The notes: generated by a model not told the origin, from the letters alone. Shown: positions 46,137-55,341, counted from the first letter of the stretch. The stretch is 64,000 nucleotides of DNA from Dipteris shenzhenensis (GCA_047967505.1 CM106541.1); one strand, 5' to 3'. Translations and numbers: made by a program.

Positions 46137-46425
46137 TGTTGGAATACTGAAAGGAAAGAGTAGAGTGGACACAAAATCAGAATACTTGCTTATAGAATGA
46201 AGAAGAGTGAGGTCCTTAAGTAGGCACCTCATACAAGCTCACTGACATCACTGATGACCTCAGAGCTCCACAATCATCTCCTCAATCTGCTCCTAGATTC
46301 TCTCAATCATCCTATGTGGCTCTTCCACCACCTAACTGTGCTTGTGGGCACCTAACTGTGCCTCTAGCACTCACACATAGAAACATAAGGTGTGCCTGAG
46401 GCATACACCTTGAGATATCCCAACA
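46137..46425 (-). repeat. 5' LTR of N (289 bp)
   Basis: Same length as the 3' LTR with one substitution (CACTGATG). Internally, CACCTAACTGTGC occurs twice in direct repeat. Confidence 0.96.
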
Positions 46426-46430
46426 TAGTT
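46426..46430. repeat. Target-site duplication of N, right
   Basis: TAGTT, identical to 44207-44211. Confidence 0.95.
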
Positions 46431-47114
46431 GATGTATTGGAACTACTTAAGGAGCTGGATTTGGTGCTCTTGGATATGGTCGTAGATTTGGATTTCTGAG
46501 TAATTGTGGGACTTGTGTCCAAATTGGAACATGATTTAGCCTCGGAGTTGGGGACGATTGTGCAAGTGTCGGTTGCCTGTACACTCGCATGGGTGCCGCT
46601 TGGTATTGTTGAGGTCAAGGTGGGTTGTTGCACATGTTGAAGATGCAATTGTTTTCATCATGGCCATCATCGATGATGCAGCTATGGCACCACAACCTTG
46701 GCGGTGGATTTGCTTGTGCAGTGATCCTAGCTCTTAGGACTGGGCACTCATTTGCTGTATGACTGGCCATGCAATGTGAACCCTAGACATTTTCTCGTCG
46801 TGGATAAGTCAAAGGTGGTAGCCGAGACAAGTGAAGCTTTTGTTCCATGGCCTACATCATGTCTTCTTTTGGCTTCATGCTCATGGCCTCTAGGCGATCT
46901 TCATTTGATGTTTCGGTAGTGGACTTTGATTTGCCCTTTTTTGAGCACTTATCTCATGCACTAGATCTACCATCATCACTGCTAGTGTCAGAGTGATCAT
47001 GCCATCCTTGATGTCAATGGTTGCCACATGAGCAACACCGAACATTTCATAGGTACTAATCTTTTTCATATCCTTTCGGATTTTCTTTCTTAGTCCTGCA
47101 ATGAAACAGGCCAT
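46431..47114 (-). pseudogene. G2: gag, N-terminal side
   Basis: The remainder of duplicated copy 2 (Ser/Thr-rich TSTIPSGTHASVQATDTC), then the gag capsid end MACFIAGLRKKIRKDMKKISTYEMFGVAHVATI (46890-47114), which resembles the FxxGLxxxIRxxL signature of plant Ty3/gypsy Gag (retrotrans_gag family). Stops separate these pieces. Further upstream the frame enters a purine-rich low-complexity block. Confidence 0.82.
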
Positions 47115-47330
47115 GAGGTACTTTGCATTGGGGCATGGGGGTTGGGGGGGGGGAAGAAAGGGTGGTGGTGGAGGGAGAAGGGGGGGGGAAAAGGGGGTGG
47201 TGGAGATGGAAGGGGTGGAGGGTAGAGGGGGAGATGGAGGACGAGGGGGGGGAAAGGGGGGGTGGTGGAGATGGAAGGGGTAGAGGGGGAGATGGAGGAG
47301 GGGGAGGGGGAAAACAGAAAAAGAAAAAAC
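47115..47330. repeat. G-rich low-complexity block
   Basis: About 215 bp almost without pyrimidines except T in GGT/GAT; G-runs of 3-10 are frequent on the plus strand. It contains two copies of a roughly 60-bp unit (GGTGGTGGAGATGGAAGGGG at about 47193 and 47261). G-quadruplex-prone. Open frames across it (Pro-rich or Gly-rich) are composition artefacts. Confidence 0.9.
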
Positions 47331-47387
47331 TTTGACGGAAAATGGAAAACTTTGACAGAAAATGGAGAACTTTGATGTAAATCCAAA
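47328..47387. repeat. Three 20-bp direct repeats
   Basis: AACTTTGAC/T-GAAAATGGA units begin at 47328, 47348 and 47368. Confidence 0.88.
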
Positions 47388-48079
47388 GGGAGGAAGAGAT
47401 GGTCACCTGAACGCTCTCCAAGTCTTTCTCAATGTAATAAGATTGTTGATGACCAATGGACAGTGGGTGGATGGCTAGGTAATCGCTTTGCGAGATGGGC
47501 TTGAAGTAACTTACCATGTGAGGATGGGAGTAGGGTGGTGGTCGATGGAGAGGGAGGAGTGTCTTGCATAGGGCTCAGAATGGGGAAGAGGATGGAGGCA
47601 AGATGTGAAACAAAAAAGTATGAGAGGGATGGGTTCTCTTTTATAGGGAAGGAGGGGGAGCTATGGATTTAGTCAAACACATGTGCACCTATGAATTTGT
47701 CCAAGTTTGACTAGGGAGGTGGTTTTAATTTTTATTTTGGGTTATGGCATTTAGATCCTTTAATCATTGATTGCCCATAACTTTTGGTGGTTGTGTCAGA
47801 ATGTGTTTTCGTAAAAAGGAGAAATGTTCAAAATTTCAAGCTCTACACTCTGACAACCATCACATGGTCTGATTTATTCTTAAATTGTTGTTTTTCTAGA
47901 AAACATGCATTTTCCTAAACCGATAGCTAGAGTTTCAACTAGGAAATATTTTTATTTTTTACTTGAGTTGGAAAAATTTTAGCTCTCCTAGCTCTTGAGT
48001 GATATGTTCATGAAAGTTCAAAGTATTTTGTTTTTTACACATATCTACGTATGTTTACTTGTTACTTGAGATACTAGTC
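47388..48079 (-). other. G2 leader
   Basis: Between gag and primer site. The minus strand near 47430-47517 reads a short open stretch but no known domain; the rest is AT-rich and non-coding. Confidence 0.65.
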
Positions 48080-48097
48080 TCCCCGACAACGGCACCA
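48080..48097 (-). other. Primer-binding site of G2 (not iMet)
   Basis: Minus strand TGGTGCCGTTGTCGGGGA, two bases from the LTR end. This is the TGGYGCCGTTGYCGGGGA type typical of Athila/Tat-like plant gypsy elements, unlike the iMet type of the copia elements here. Confidence 0.88.
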
Positions 48098-48099
48098 AA

Positions 48100-48209
48100 T
48101 GTTGGCTCTTTCCTATGGCTTTCATAGGAAGAGTAGGGTATTCTCAGTATGCAAGGTTCTAAGGATTTTTGCCACATACAGATATATAGGGGTTGCCTTT
48201 TGTAGTATA
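48100..48209 (-). repeat. Partial 5' LTR of G2
   Basis: Minus strand ends ...AAAGAGCCAACA at 48100. Only 110 bases remain before element D begins at 48210; the rest of the LTR is not seen on D's far side. Confidence 0.8.
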
Positions 48210-48466
48210 TGTTGAGAGTTCACGCTCAACATCATGTGATCATGTGTGCATAGCACCATCACATGATCATATGTGCATAGCACTAACCTTATAGAGTGCT
48301 ATAAAGGAAAGGGTTAGATCCCCTAACCCTAACCCTAAAAGGGTTTGTATATATTCTATTTTTTCAACTAATTCTAGTGTACAGTTAGTCATTTGTGGTG
48401 TGCTCTCTAGCTGTGCCCTCTCTCCTCATCTCCACTCTTCTCCTCTCCCCTCTTCATATTTTGTCA
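48210..48466 (+). repeat. 5' LTR of D (257 bp)
   Basis: TGTTGAGAGTTCACGCTCAACA (terminal inverted TGTTGAG/CTCAACA) ... ATTTTGTCA. U3 has two copies of a roughly 28-bp block ending GCATAGCAC. Confidence 0.96.
48321..48355 (+). promoter_or_regulatory. LTR core: telomere-like tract and TATA box
   Basis: CCCTAACCCTAACCCTAA (48321-48338) followed by AAGGG, then TATATATT at 48348-48355. The first part pairs with GGGTTAG just upstream. Arrangement conserved in all four family-1 5' LTRs; the telo-box-like AACCCTAA next to a TATA box suggests a promoter element. Function inferred from position. Confidence 0.7.
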
Positions 48467-48478
48467 TGGTATCAGAGC
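48467..48478 (+). other. Primer-binding site of D (tRNA-iMet)
   Basis: TGGTATCAGAGC immediately after the LTR. Confidence 0.96.
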
Positions 48479-51015
48479 TTCCTTGTCTTCTGCTGAGACA
48501 TTGAGTTTCTTGAGAGTATGAGAGAGTGTGATAGAGAATTTTCGTCGATTCATTGAAAGAAATTTCCGTCATTGTTCTTGAGAGAATTCTGATTGAGAGC
48601 TTATGTTTTCATTATTGAGAGAAGAGAGAGAGCTTACAAAGCTCGGATATAGGGAGAGTTCATTTGAGAGAAAAGAGAGTTTTTCAGAGACTATTGAGAG
48701 TTTGTGAGAGCTCTTCGTGAGAGAGATATGCTTATGACAGAGAGTCTGAGTTAGCCAAGGCCTCGACTTGCTTCTATCTCTAGCGCTGCTACTGATTGCT
48801 GCCAATTGCTCGACCTTCACGAGCATCGACCTACGCTACTCCTTCCTAGCTCCCAACGCCCACGGCAACAACAACTACGAAGCTCCTCAATTAATGAGCC
48901 AGTGAGCCATGCCAACGAGCCTTCTGACGACAGCCCATAGCAAGGCGACCCTGCAACAGATCCTCCATCGACCGGCTTCATTGAAAGACACCGAAGGACG
49001 TCTCCAACTACGAGCCACTGGCACTCCAAGGCTCCCAGCAGCCTCCAACGCCTAGCTCACAAGCTCACGCTTCTACTATCGAATGCGACTGGCTCCAAAA
49101 CCTCCAACAGCAACAGCCAATGGGCTGCTCCATCGACAATGCAATGCCTCTATCGCCATTTGCTTTCAAAGCAGACGACGAGCTGCCAGCCCATCTAAAG
49201 CCTTCAAACGGTCATAACGTCGAAGGTGAAGGAGATGGAGAGGACGACGAAGATGACCAGGATCCATCGAAACTTGTCCAGGTAGTCAACCTGCTTCGCC
49301 AACGCGTTCTTTTGCTTGAGCGTACTGTGCTCCTTGAAGCTCTCCATAGCGTGCGACTCCAAACGGCTCCATCGACGCGGTTCCTCTTCTCTGGCTACAT
49401 CTGCAGCTAAATAGCGACAGGAAATGCGAATGCCCAAGCCTCGGAAAGGCTTGTTTACGTCAAGCAAGTGCTTTTGGCTACTTTGAAAGGGTTGACTCTT
49501 TTGGAACGATCTAGGTCGAAGCTTTGTGCTGGCGCTCAAGCATAGAAGCTGCCAATTGTGGCACGACGGACAGCAGGAGCGCGATCGGCAGCAGGCGAAA
49601 GCGAGCATAGCATCTAGAGCTACTGCTGATGAAGCTCGCATCGCTATAGCGGATGAACTCGCGCTCACTAGCAACGCAAGCCAGTTGAGGATCACACATA
49701 GACTCCAATGCAGAGCCAACGTGCGCCTCCGCGACGGAATCGGAATCTTCGTCAGAATCTTTGATCGATTCCGGTGCCTCGCATTCCAACACGTGGCAGA
49801 TAGGGTTGGTCAGCAACCCTAGGTTTGGTTACCCACCAGTGGTCAGTCACTTGACACATGGCAGATTTGATCTACTCAGGGTTAGGTTCAGTCAACCATA
49901 GTTAGGTGGTTTGATCACAATTGTGCCACGTAGAACCCTCATCTTATCTGCCACATCAGCAAACATGTCATCAGTGACATGTCATCTACCACGTCATCAG
50001 TGACACATCATCAGCCACATCACTTGCCACATCATCAGTGACACGTCATCACTGCCACGTCACCTCTGCCACATCAGCAGTGCCACCTTAGCACTGACCC
50101 CTGCAGGCACAGTCCCTTACCAGGCACACTGTGCACACACTGCATGTGCACACACTCCTGCCACCTCAGCACAGAGCTTCACTAGCACACCTCTTGCTAA
50201 GCACAGTGCCACATCATCACTGCATGTGACTCACAGTGACACATCATCATTGAGCACCATTTGCACTCCTTTTGCCCCTCCACCTAGATCAAGTCATATC
50301 TCTTGATCCAGGAAGAATTTGAGGGTGCTCCAAAAAGGAAAGTCGCTCGTTTTTTTGTGCTCTACGCGCTCGTTACATCATGCACACATTTCGGTGCAAG
50401 TTACACTCACATTTGTGCCTTGCCGACAAAACCACTTCCTTCATGCACATTTGCCTCTACATCGACGCATCTGACCCAGCACTTAAAAAGAACAAAAGAA
50501 AAGGAATTATTTGCTACTCTTTCATCGATCGACGGTTGGTTTAGATCTAGATCAGAGTAGACTAGATCGCCATAGAGGGGACGCTTTGAATTCCCCAAGT
50601 TGCCAATCTAAGCCATGCCCGAAATTCCCGACTAGTACCTACTCGGAGTCAGTCCATACGCTCACATCCGATTTCACATCATTACATTACCTGAAACCTT
50701 ACGTTCATCAGTTCAGAGTTCAGAGGCATTGCAGATTGATTTAGTGGGCAGATAGCACTTGATTTCACACACGCATGCCACCATTGTAAAGCCTATTTGG
50801 CTATCTCACAGCATCGTGCACATCATTTTTAGCCTTGTAAAGCCTCTTGGCTATTCCCGGCATCATTGCCACAAGCCTTGTAACACAGATCAGATCTTAT
50901 ATACTGCAGTTCTATCTTCACTGATGGTACAGAGATTTCACTTGGCATCTTTAGTGTATTTGCAGTTGATTCATATAGAGTTTTTCAGGACACTTTTGAG
51001 TACATTGTTTGCACC
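48479..51015 (+). other. Leader of D (2.54 kb)
   Basis: Unusually long for a copia element. 48495-48735 has repeated TTGAGAG/GTGAGAG. 48740-49800 is GC-richer and copy-specific; it includes an open frame (49120-49410, 96 codons) with an acidic run and a Leu-rich stretch, not found in A, B or E. 49930-50110 is a degenerate CCACATCATCAGTGACA repeat. 50280-51015 is the conserved gag-proximal block with two TTGTAAAGCC...TTGGCTAT segments. Confidence 0.8.
49930..50110. repeat. Degenerate minisatellite in D leader
   Basis: About ten imperfect 15-19-bp units of the type GCCACRTCATCAGTGACA. Equivalent tracts: A 3820-4080 (complement), B about 11150-11240, E about 35030-35170. Confidence 0.8.
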
Positions 51016-52082
51016 ATGTCGACTAGCAACCTCAATCTGGAGGCATCTGCTAAGTTAGACAACTCCAATTACGGTACATGGAAATACCGAATGGAGACCA
51101 TTCTTATGCTTCAGGACAAATGGGAGTATGTCGATGGATCTATACCTAGACCATTGGCCGATCCAGCCACCAGTAGCTCTACTCCATCTGTTGTCATAGT
51201 ACCAGCAACGGGATCTACATCTACACAAACAATTTCCGCACTAGTAGCAGATCCTGCCATTGCCCGAGCTCAAGCAGAATGGGATAAGAAAGACAAGTAT
51301 GCCTATCACCTGATCAAGCAGAATATGCAAGATGTCATGCTAGGACAGCTCAACACAGTGAAGACATCAAAAGAAGCATGGGATATGTTCGCAACTCTCT
51401 ACGAGTCCAAGAACACATCCAGGATTCTCACCCTGAGAAACCAGATCAACCAGAGTTTCCGCAACAGCAGTGAAACTGGTCATGCTTATGTACTCCGCAT
51501 CAAAGACTACAACAATCAACTTGTAGCAGCAGGAGAGACTATGAATCCCGCAGAAATGGTTCAAGTAATTCTGAATGGACTAGGAGAAGGATATGAGAAT
51601 CTAGTCTAGAGTATTGCCATCCAACGGTAAATTCCAACACTGGAAGAACTTCAGTCAGTTCTACTTGGTGAAGATCTCAGGACTCAGGCCATTCAAGCAC
51701 GTAAAGGTCATTCTAATGATCAGCATTCACAGCTTCAGATAGAAGCAGAGGCAAAGGCAGAAACAGAGATAGATCATATCAGAAAAGTGGTCATCATCAA
51801 CAAAGTCAAAATCAGCATTAGCATCAGCATCATCCTCAGCAACATCAGAATCAGCAAAGAGGAAATCATTCCAACCGAGGAAGATTCCAAGGACGAGGGA
51901 ATGCATCCACCAATGTGTCAAACATTCAATGCAACTACTGTCACAAGTTTGGACACTATGAAAGAGATTGCCGCAAGAAGTAGTACGACCAAGGCGGTCG
52001 ATCCCGAGGGAATTCCCGAGGAAGAGGAAATCATCGCGGTGGACATTCTAGTCACAGTCATTTTGCAAATGAACATGGAAAT
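51016..52082 (+). pseudogene. Element D: gag
   Basis: ATG at 51016 (MSTSNLNLEASAKLDNSNYGTW), conserved in A and E. Copia gag (UBN2-type) domain: WEYVDGS, Ser/Thr-rich insertion, WDKKDKYAYHLIKQNMQDVMLGQL, AWDMFATLYESKNTSRI. TAG at 51607-51609 and TAA at 51628-51630 replace CAG and CAA of A. A single G is missing at about 51723 compared with A. In the resulting frame a TAG lies at 51819-51821, then a perfect zinc knuckle CNYCHKFGHYERDC (51930-51971) followed three codons later by TAG (51981-51983). After it the same frame enters an Arg/Gly-rich segment and protease. Confidence 0.93.
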
Positions 52083-52850
52083 ATGTTTCTTGCAAGTGAG
52101 CAATTGCATCAGACTGATACAATGCACCTAGACATTGATTTCAATCCCAAAGAGGATTTCAGCTATCAAGTCGACCAAGTGGAACAGGATCCTTGGTACA
52201 TCGACAGCGGTGCATCATCTCATATGACAAATCATCAGGAATGGTTCACAGAAATGAAGCCATTAGAAGGACAAAAGAATGTCATCTACACAGCAGACAA
52301 TACACCGAATCCGGTTCAAGGGACAGGGGTTACCCCTATGAACAATTTCACTGGTACAAAAGGATTAGTCAAAGATGTGCTCTATGTTCCGAAGCTCAGC
52401 AAGAACCTTTTGTTAGTAGGTCAAATGACGGAACACAACTACAAAGTCATCTTCGATGGTGATGAATGCACTATCAGAGACAAATCCAAAAGAGGTCAGC
52501 TAGTAGCAAAAGGTGTCAAGGAAGGATGCTTATACAGGATGCTAGCTACAGTACCAAATAAGCATGCCATGTCAGCTCAAATGCAACAGATGCCACTATC
52601 TGCAAAATGGCACAAGAGATATGGTCATGTCAACTTCAAGTACTTGTTAGATCTCAAGAATCAAAATATGGCAATTGGGATTCCGAAGCTACAGTTTCTT
52701 GGAAAGGTTTGTGAAGCATGCTGCTTCGGCAAACAAAAGTGAACCAACTTTGTCAGAAGTACCTCTCGTGCACGAGGTATTCTTGATTTGATTCATACAG
52801 ATGTATGGGGTTATGCCTAGACCCGCAGCATCAATGGTTCACTTTATTAC
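52083..52850 (+). pseudogene. Element D: protease and pre-integrase
   Basis: Aspartic protease active site DSGAS at 52203-52217 (WYIDSGASSHMTNHQEW), VLYVPKLSKNLL near the protease end, then the pre-integrase domain and integrase zinc site: HKRYGHVNFKYLLDL with CEACCFGK. Open from 52083 to TGA 52740-52742 (GGA in A), then TAG 52818-52820 (CAG in A). All catalytic and metal ligands are kept. Confidence 0.94.
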
Positions 52851-53530
52851 TTGACCTTGATCGATGACTACAGCAGATATTGTTGGGTCTACTTTCTGAA
52901 AGAGAAATCTGAAGTGTTTGCCAGATTTCAAGAATTCAAAGCCATGGTAGAAAACCAGACAGTCAGAAAGATCAACGTCATGAGATCAGACAGAGGAGGT
53001 GAATACATGTCTTCAGCATTCATGAACTTTTGCAAAAATCACGGCATTCGAAGACAATTCACATGTGCAGATACTCCTCAGCAAAATGCAAGAGCTGAAA
53101 GGAAGAATGGGACTTTAGCAGACAATGCTAGAGCAATGCTTAGTGAAAAGCATCTTCCGAATCAGTATTGGGCAGAAGCAATAGCTACAGCTAACTACTT
53201 GCTTAATCGGCTTCCTATCGAACCGATACAAGGTATGACTCCTTATGAAGCATTCACTGGACACAAGCCATGCATTGGGCATCTCCGCATATTTGGTTGC
53301 ATAGCATATGCCCACATACATGATGATCATCGCAGGAAATTGGATGAAAAGTCACGCAAATGCATCATGGTTGGCAACAGTGAAGAAAGCAAAGCATACA
53401 AATTGTATGATCCCATCAACCGCAAAGTCATTATCTCCAGAGATGTAATCTTCGATGAGGAATCAGAATGGAAAACCTCACCTACACAGGAGATAGAAGC
53501 ATCAACTTCACAGTCATCTACAGAACAGGT
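52851..53530 (+). pseudogene. Element D: integrase core, catalytically complete
   Basis: First Asp in LIDDYSRYCWVYF, second Asp codon 52989-52991 (RSDRGGEYMSS), and 35 residues later Glu in ARAERKNGTL, so the DD35E triad is intact. YWAEAIATANYLLNRLP, HLRIFGCIAYAHI, KLYDPINRKVIISRDVIF complete the domain. It forms one open stretch with RT (52851-54668, 606 codons). Confidence 0.95.
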
Positions 53531-54698
53531 TGATGAAGAAGAGCAAGAATTACCACCAACACCCCAAGCAGCGCCACAGCAGCTCAGACGGTCTACTAGG
53601 GAAAGCAGACCACCAGCCAGATTGACATATGCTCAGAAAGGCAAAGCAATTCAGGTGGAAACCACCAACTATGCTCTTATGACTACCATCATGGCTACAG
53701 AAGAGCCAGTGTACTTCGAAGACACAGTAGACAAGCCAGAATGGCAAACTGCTATGAATGAAGAAATGGATGCTTTGTATAAAAATAACACTTGGGAATT
53801 ATGCGACCTTCCACCAGGAAAGAAGGCCATAGCCAACAAATGGGTCTACAAAGTGAAGTACAATCCAGATGGTAGTATTCAGAGATACAAAGCCAGATTA
53901 GTTGCAAAAGGATTTGCACAACAATATGGCCAAGATTATGATGAGACTTATGCTCCAGTAGCAAAGATGGATTCCATACGGTTCTTGATATCACTAGCGA
54001 CACTCAGTAAATGGAATGTGTATCAGCTCGATGTCAAGAATGCATTTCTCAATGGTTATCTAGACGAGGAAGTCTACATGCAACAACCCGTAGGTTATGT
54101 TGAACCAGGAAAGGAGAACAAGGTTTGCCATCTCAAGAAAAGTCTCTATGGCTTAAAACAAGCACCCAGAAGTTGGTACAACAGAATTGACAAGTATTTT
54201 GCTGATCTGGGATACATGAAGTCCAATGCAGATCATACTCTCTACTACAAAGTTCAAGGGGAAGATATTACTATTGCACTTTTGTACGTAGATGATTTGA
54301 TTGTGACAGGAAGCAAGGATAGCTTCATCAGAAAATTAAAACAAGACTTATCTGCAGAGTTCGACATGAAAGATCTTGGACTTATGCACTATTGTCTTGG
54401 AATTGAGTTCTGGAGAGATTCAGATAGCACATTCATGAGTCAGCTCAAGTATGTCGACAGTCTCCTGAAGAAGTTTCATATGGTAGATTGCAAGATTGCA
54501 GCCACTCCCATGGAACAGAGTTTGAAACTTACTAAAGATTCAGAAAAGCCTACAGTCAATGACAGATACTACAGGCAGCTCATTGGATCGCTCATATATT
54601 TGACAATCACACGGCCAGATATTTGTTATGCAGTAAGCTCACTAGCACAGTTTATGGCAAATCCAAAATAGTCTCACTGGAATGCAGCCAAAAGAGTC
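53531..54698 (+). pseudogene. Element D: reverse transcriptase
   Basis: Linker (RRSTRESRPPARLTYA), then the full copia [59 protein letters not shown], catalytic YVDD at 54285-54296, FDMKDLGLMHYCLGIEFW, QLIGSLIYLTITRPDICYAVS. The frame is open to TAG 54669-54671 (CAG expected before SHWNAAKRVL), just before RNase H. All RT motifs intact. Confidence 0.95.
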
Positions 54699-55226
54699 TT
54701 GAGATACATCAGAGGTACAAGACAGTTTGGGATAGAATACAGAGGAAGTCATCCACGGTTGCATGGATACTGTGACAGTGACTATGCTGGAGATCATGAG
54801 ACCAGGAGATCGACACAGGGATATGCATTTTTCCTTGGTCAAGGTGCTATATCATGGTTGTCAAACAAACAGCCAACTGTTTCTTTGTCTTCGACTGAAG
54901 CAGAATATAGAGCACTCACTACAGGTGCATGTGAGGCTATATGGCTCAGAAGACTATTGTCAGAAACAGATTACTTTGATGAGTCAAAGCCAACAACAAT
55001 ATACTGTGATAATCAATCGGCTCAAGCATTGGCCAAAAATCCAGTATATCACTCCAGGACAAAGCACATTGATGTCAGAGAGCACTTCATCAGAGAAAGA
55101 GTGTTACTTGGTGACATCACACTACAGCATTGTGATAGCAAAGAAAATGTTGCAGACATCTTTACCAAACCACTTGGTAAAGAGCTATTCGAGAAACACC
55201 GACTAGCTCTTGGTTTGATGTAGAGA
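54699..55226 (+). pseudogene. Element D: RNase H and pol stop
   Basis: Copia RNase [88 protein letters not shown]; conserved Asp/Glu residues present. Same frame as RT, separated only by the TAG at 54669. Ends with a normal stop about 115 bases before the 3' LTR. Confidence 0.94.
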
Positions 55227-55298
55227 AAGGACATTCCCATTAAAGGAGTGTGATGGAATGTAATGCTCAGTCCTTCTTATATTCCCCAGAATCATCAT

Positions 55299-55341
55299 CT
55301 TGAGGGAAGGCCTACTTCATGATGTTGATCTTGAGGGAAGG
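55299..55341 (+). other. Polypurine tract of D, in two copies
   Basis: CTTGAGGGAAGG occurs at 55299-55310 and again at 55330-55341; the second abuts the LTR start TGTTGAG and is the likely primer. Confidence 0.88.

Larger units (their letters stand above)
44212..46425 (-). mobile_element. Element N: 2.2-kb non-autonomous LTR element with target duplication
   Basis: Minus-strand element with 289-bp LTRs at 44212-44500 and 46137-46425 that differ at one base, flanked by perfect TAGTT (44207-44211 and 46426-46430). It has an iMet primer site and a polypurine tract. The 1.6-kb interior has no PR, INT, RT or RNase H; its main ORF (44876-45277) starts with a CCHC knuckle. Together this fits a recently inserted non-autonomous element, comparable to described TR-GAG or TRIM types. 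Confidence 0.95.
42918..46665. repeat. About 772-bp tandem duplication in G2 gag
   Basis: Copy 1 spans about 42918-43679 and copy 2 about 43690-46665, the latter containing the 2.2-kb N insertion. Matching anchors: CTTCTTTTATTTG at 42918 and 43690; GTTTTCATCATGGCC at 43665 and 46651. N inserted after the duplication, into copy 2 only. Confidence 0.88.
39104..48209 (-). mobile_element. Ty3/gypsy element G2, hosting element N
   Basis: Minus-strand gypsy element with order LTR part (48100-48209), primer site, leader, gag, protease, RT, RNase H, integrase; integrase after RNase H defines Ty3/gypsy. Left end truncated against E at 39104; right LTR truncated at 48209 by insertion of element D. N (44212-46425) lies in gag. 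Damaged by a tandem duplication in gag, a missing RT N-terminus, frameshifts and an Asp to Asn change in integrase. Confidence 0.93.

Noticed and set aside
47101-47386. Glycine-rich (plus strand) and proline-rich (minus strand) open frames
   Set aside because: They arise from the G-rich low-complexity block; no start context or conserved domain.
49204-49816. Long minus-strand frames in D's leader
   Set aside because: Antisense to a leader segment that is not conserved in other copies; no recognisable domain.
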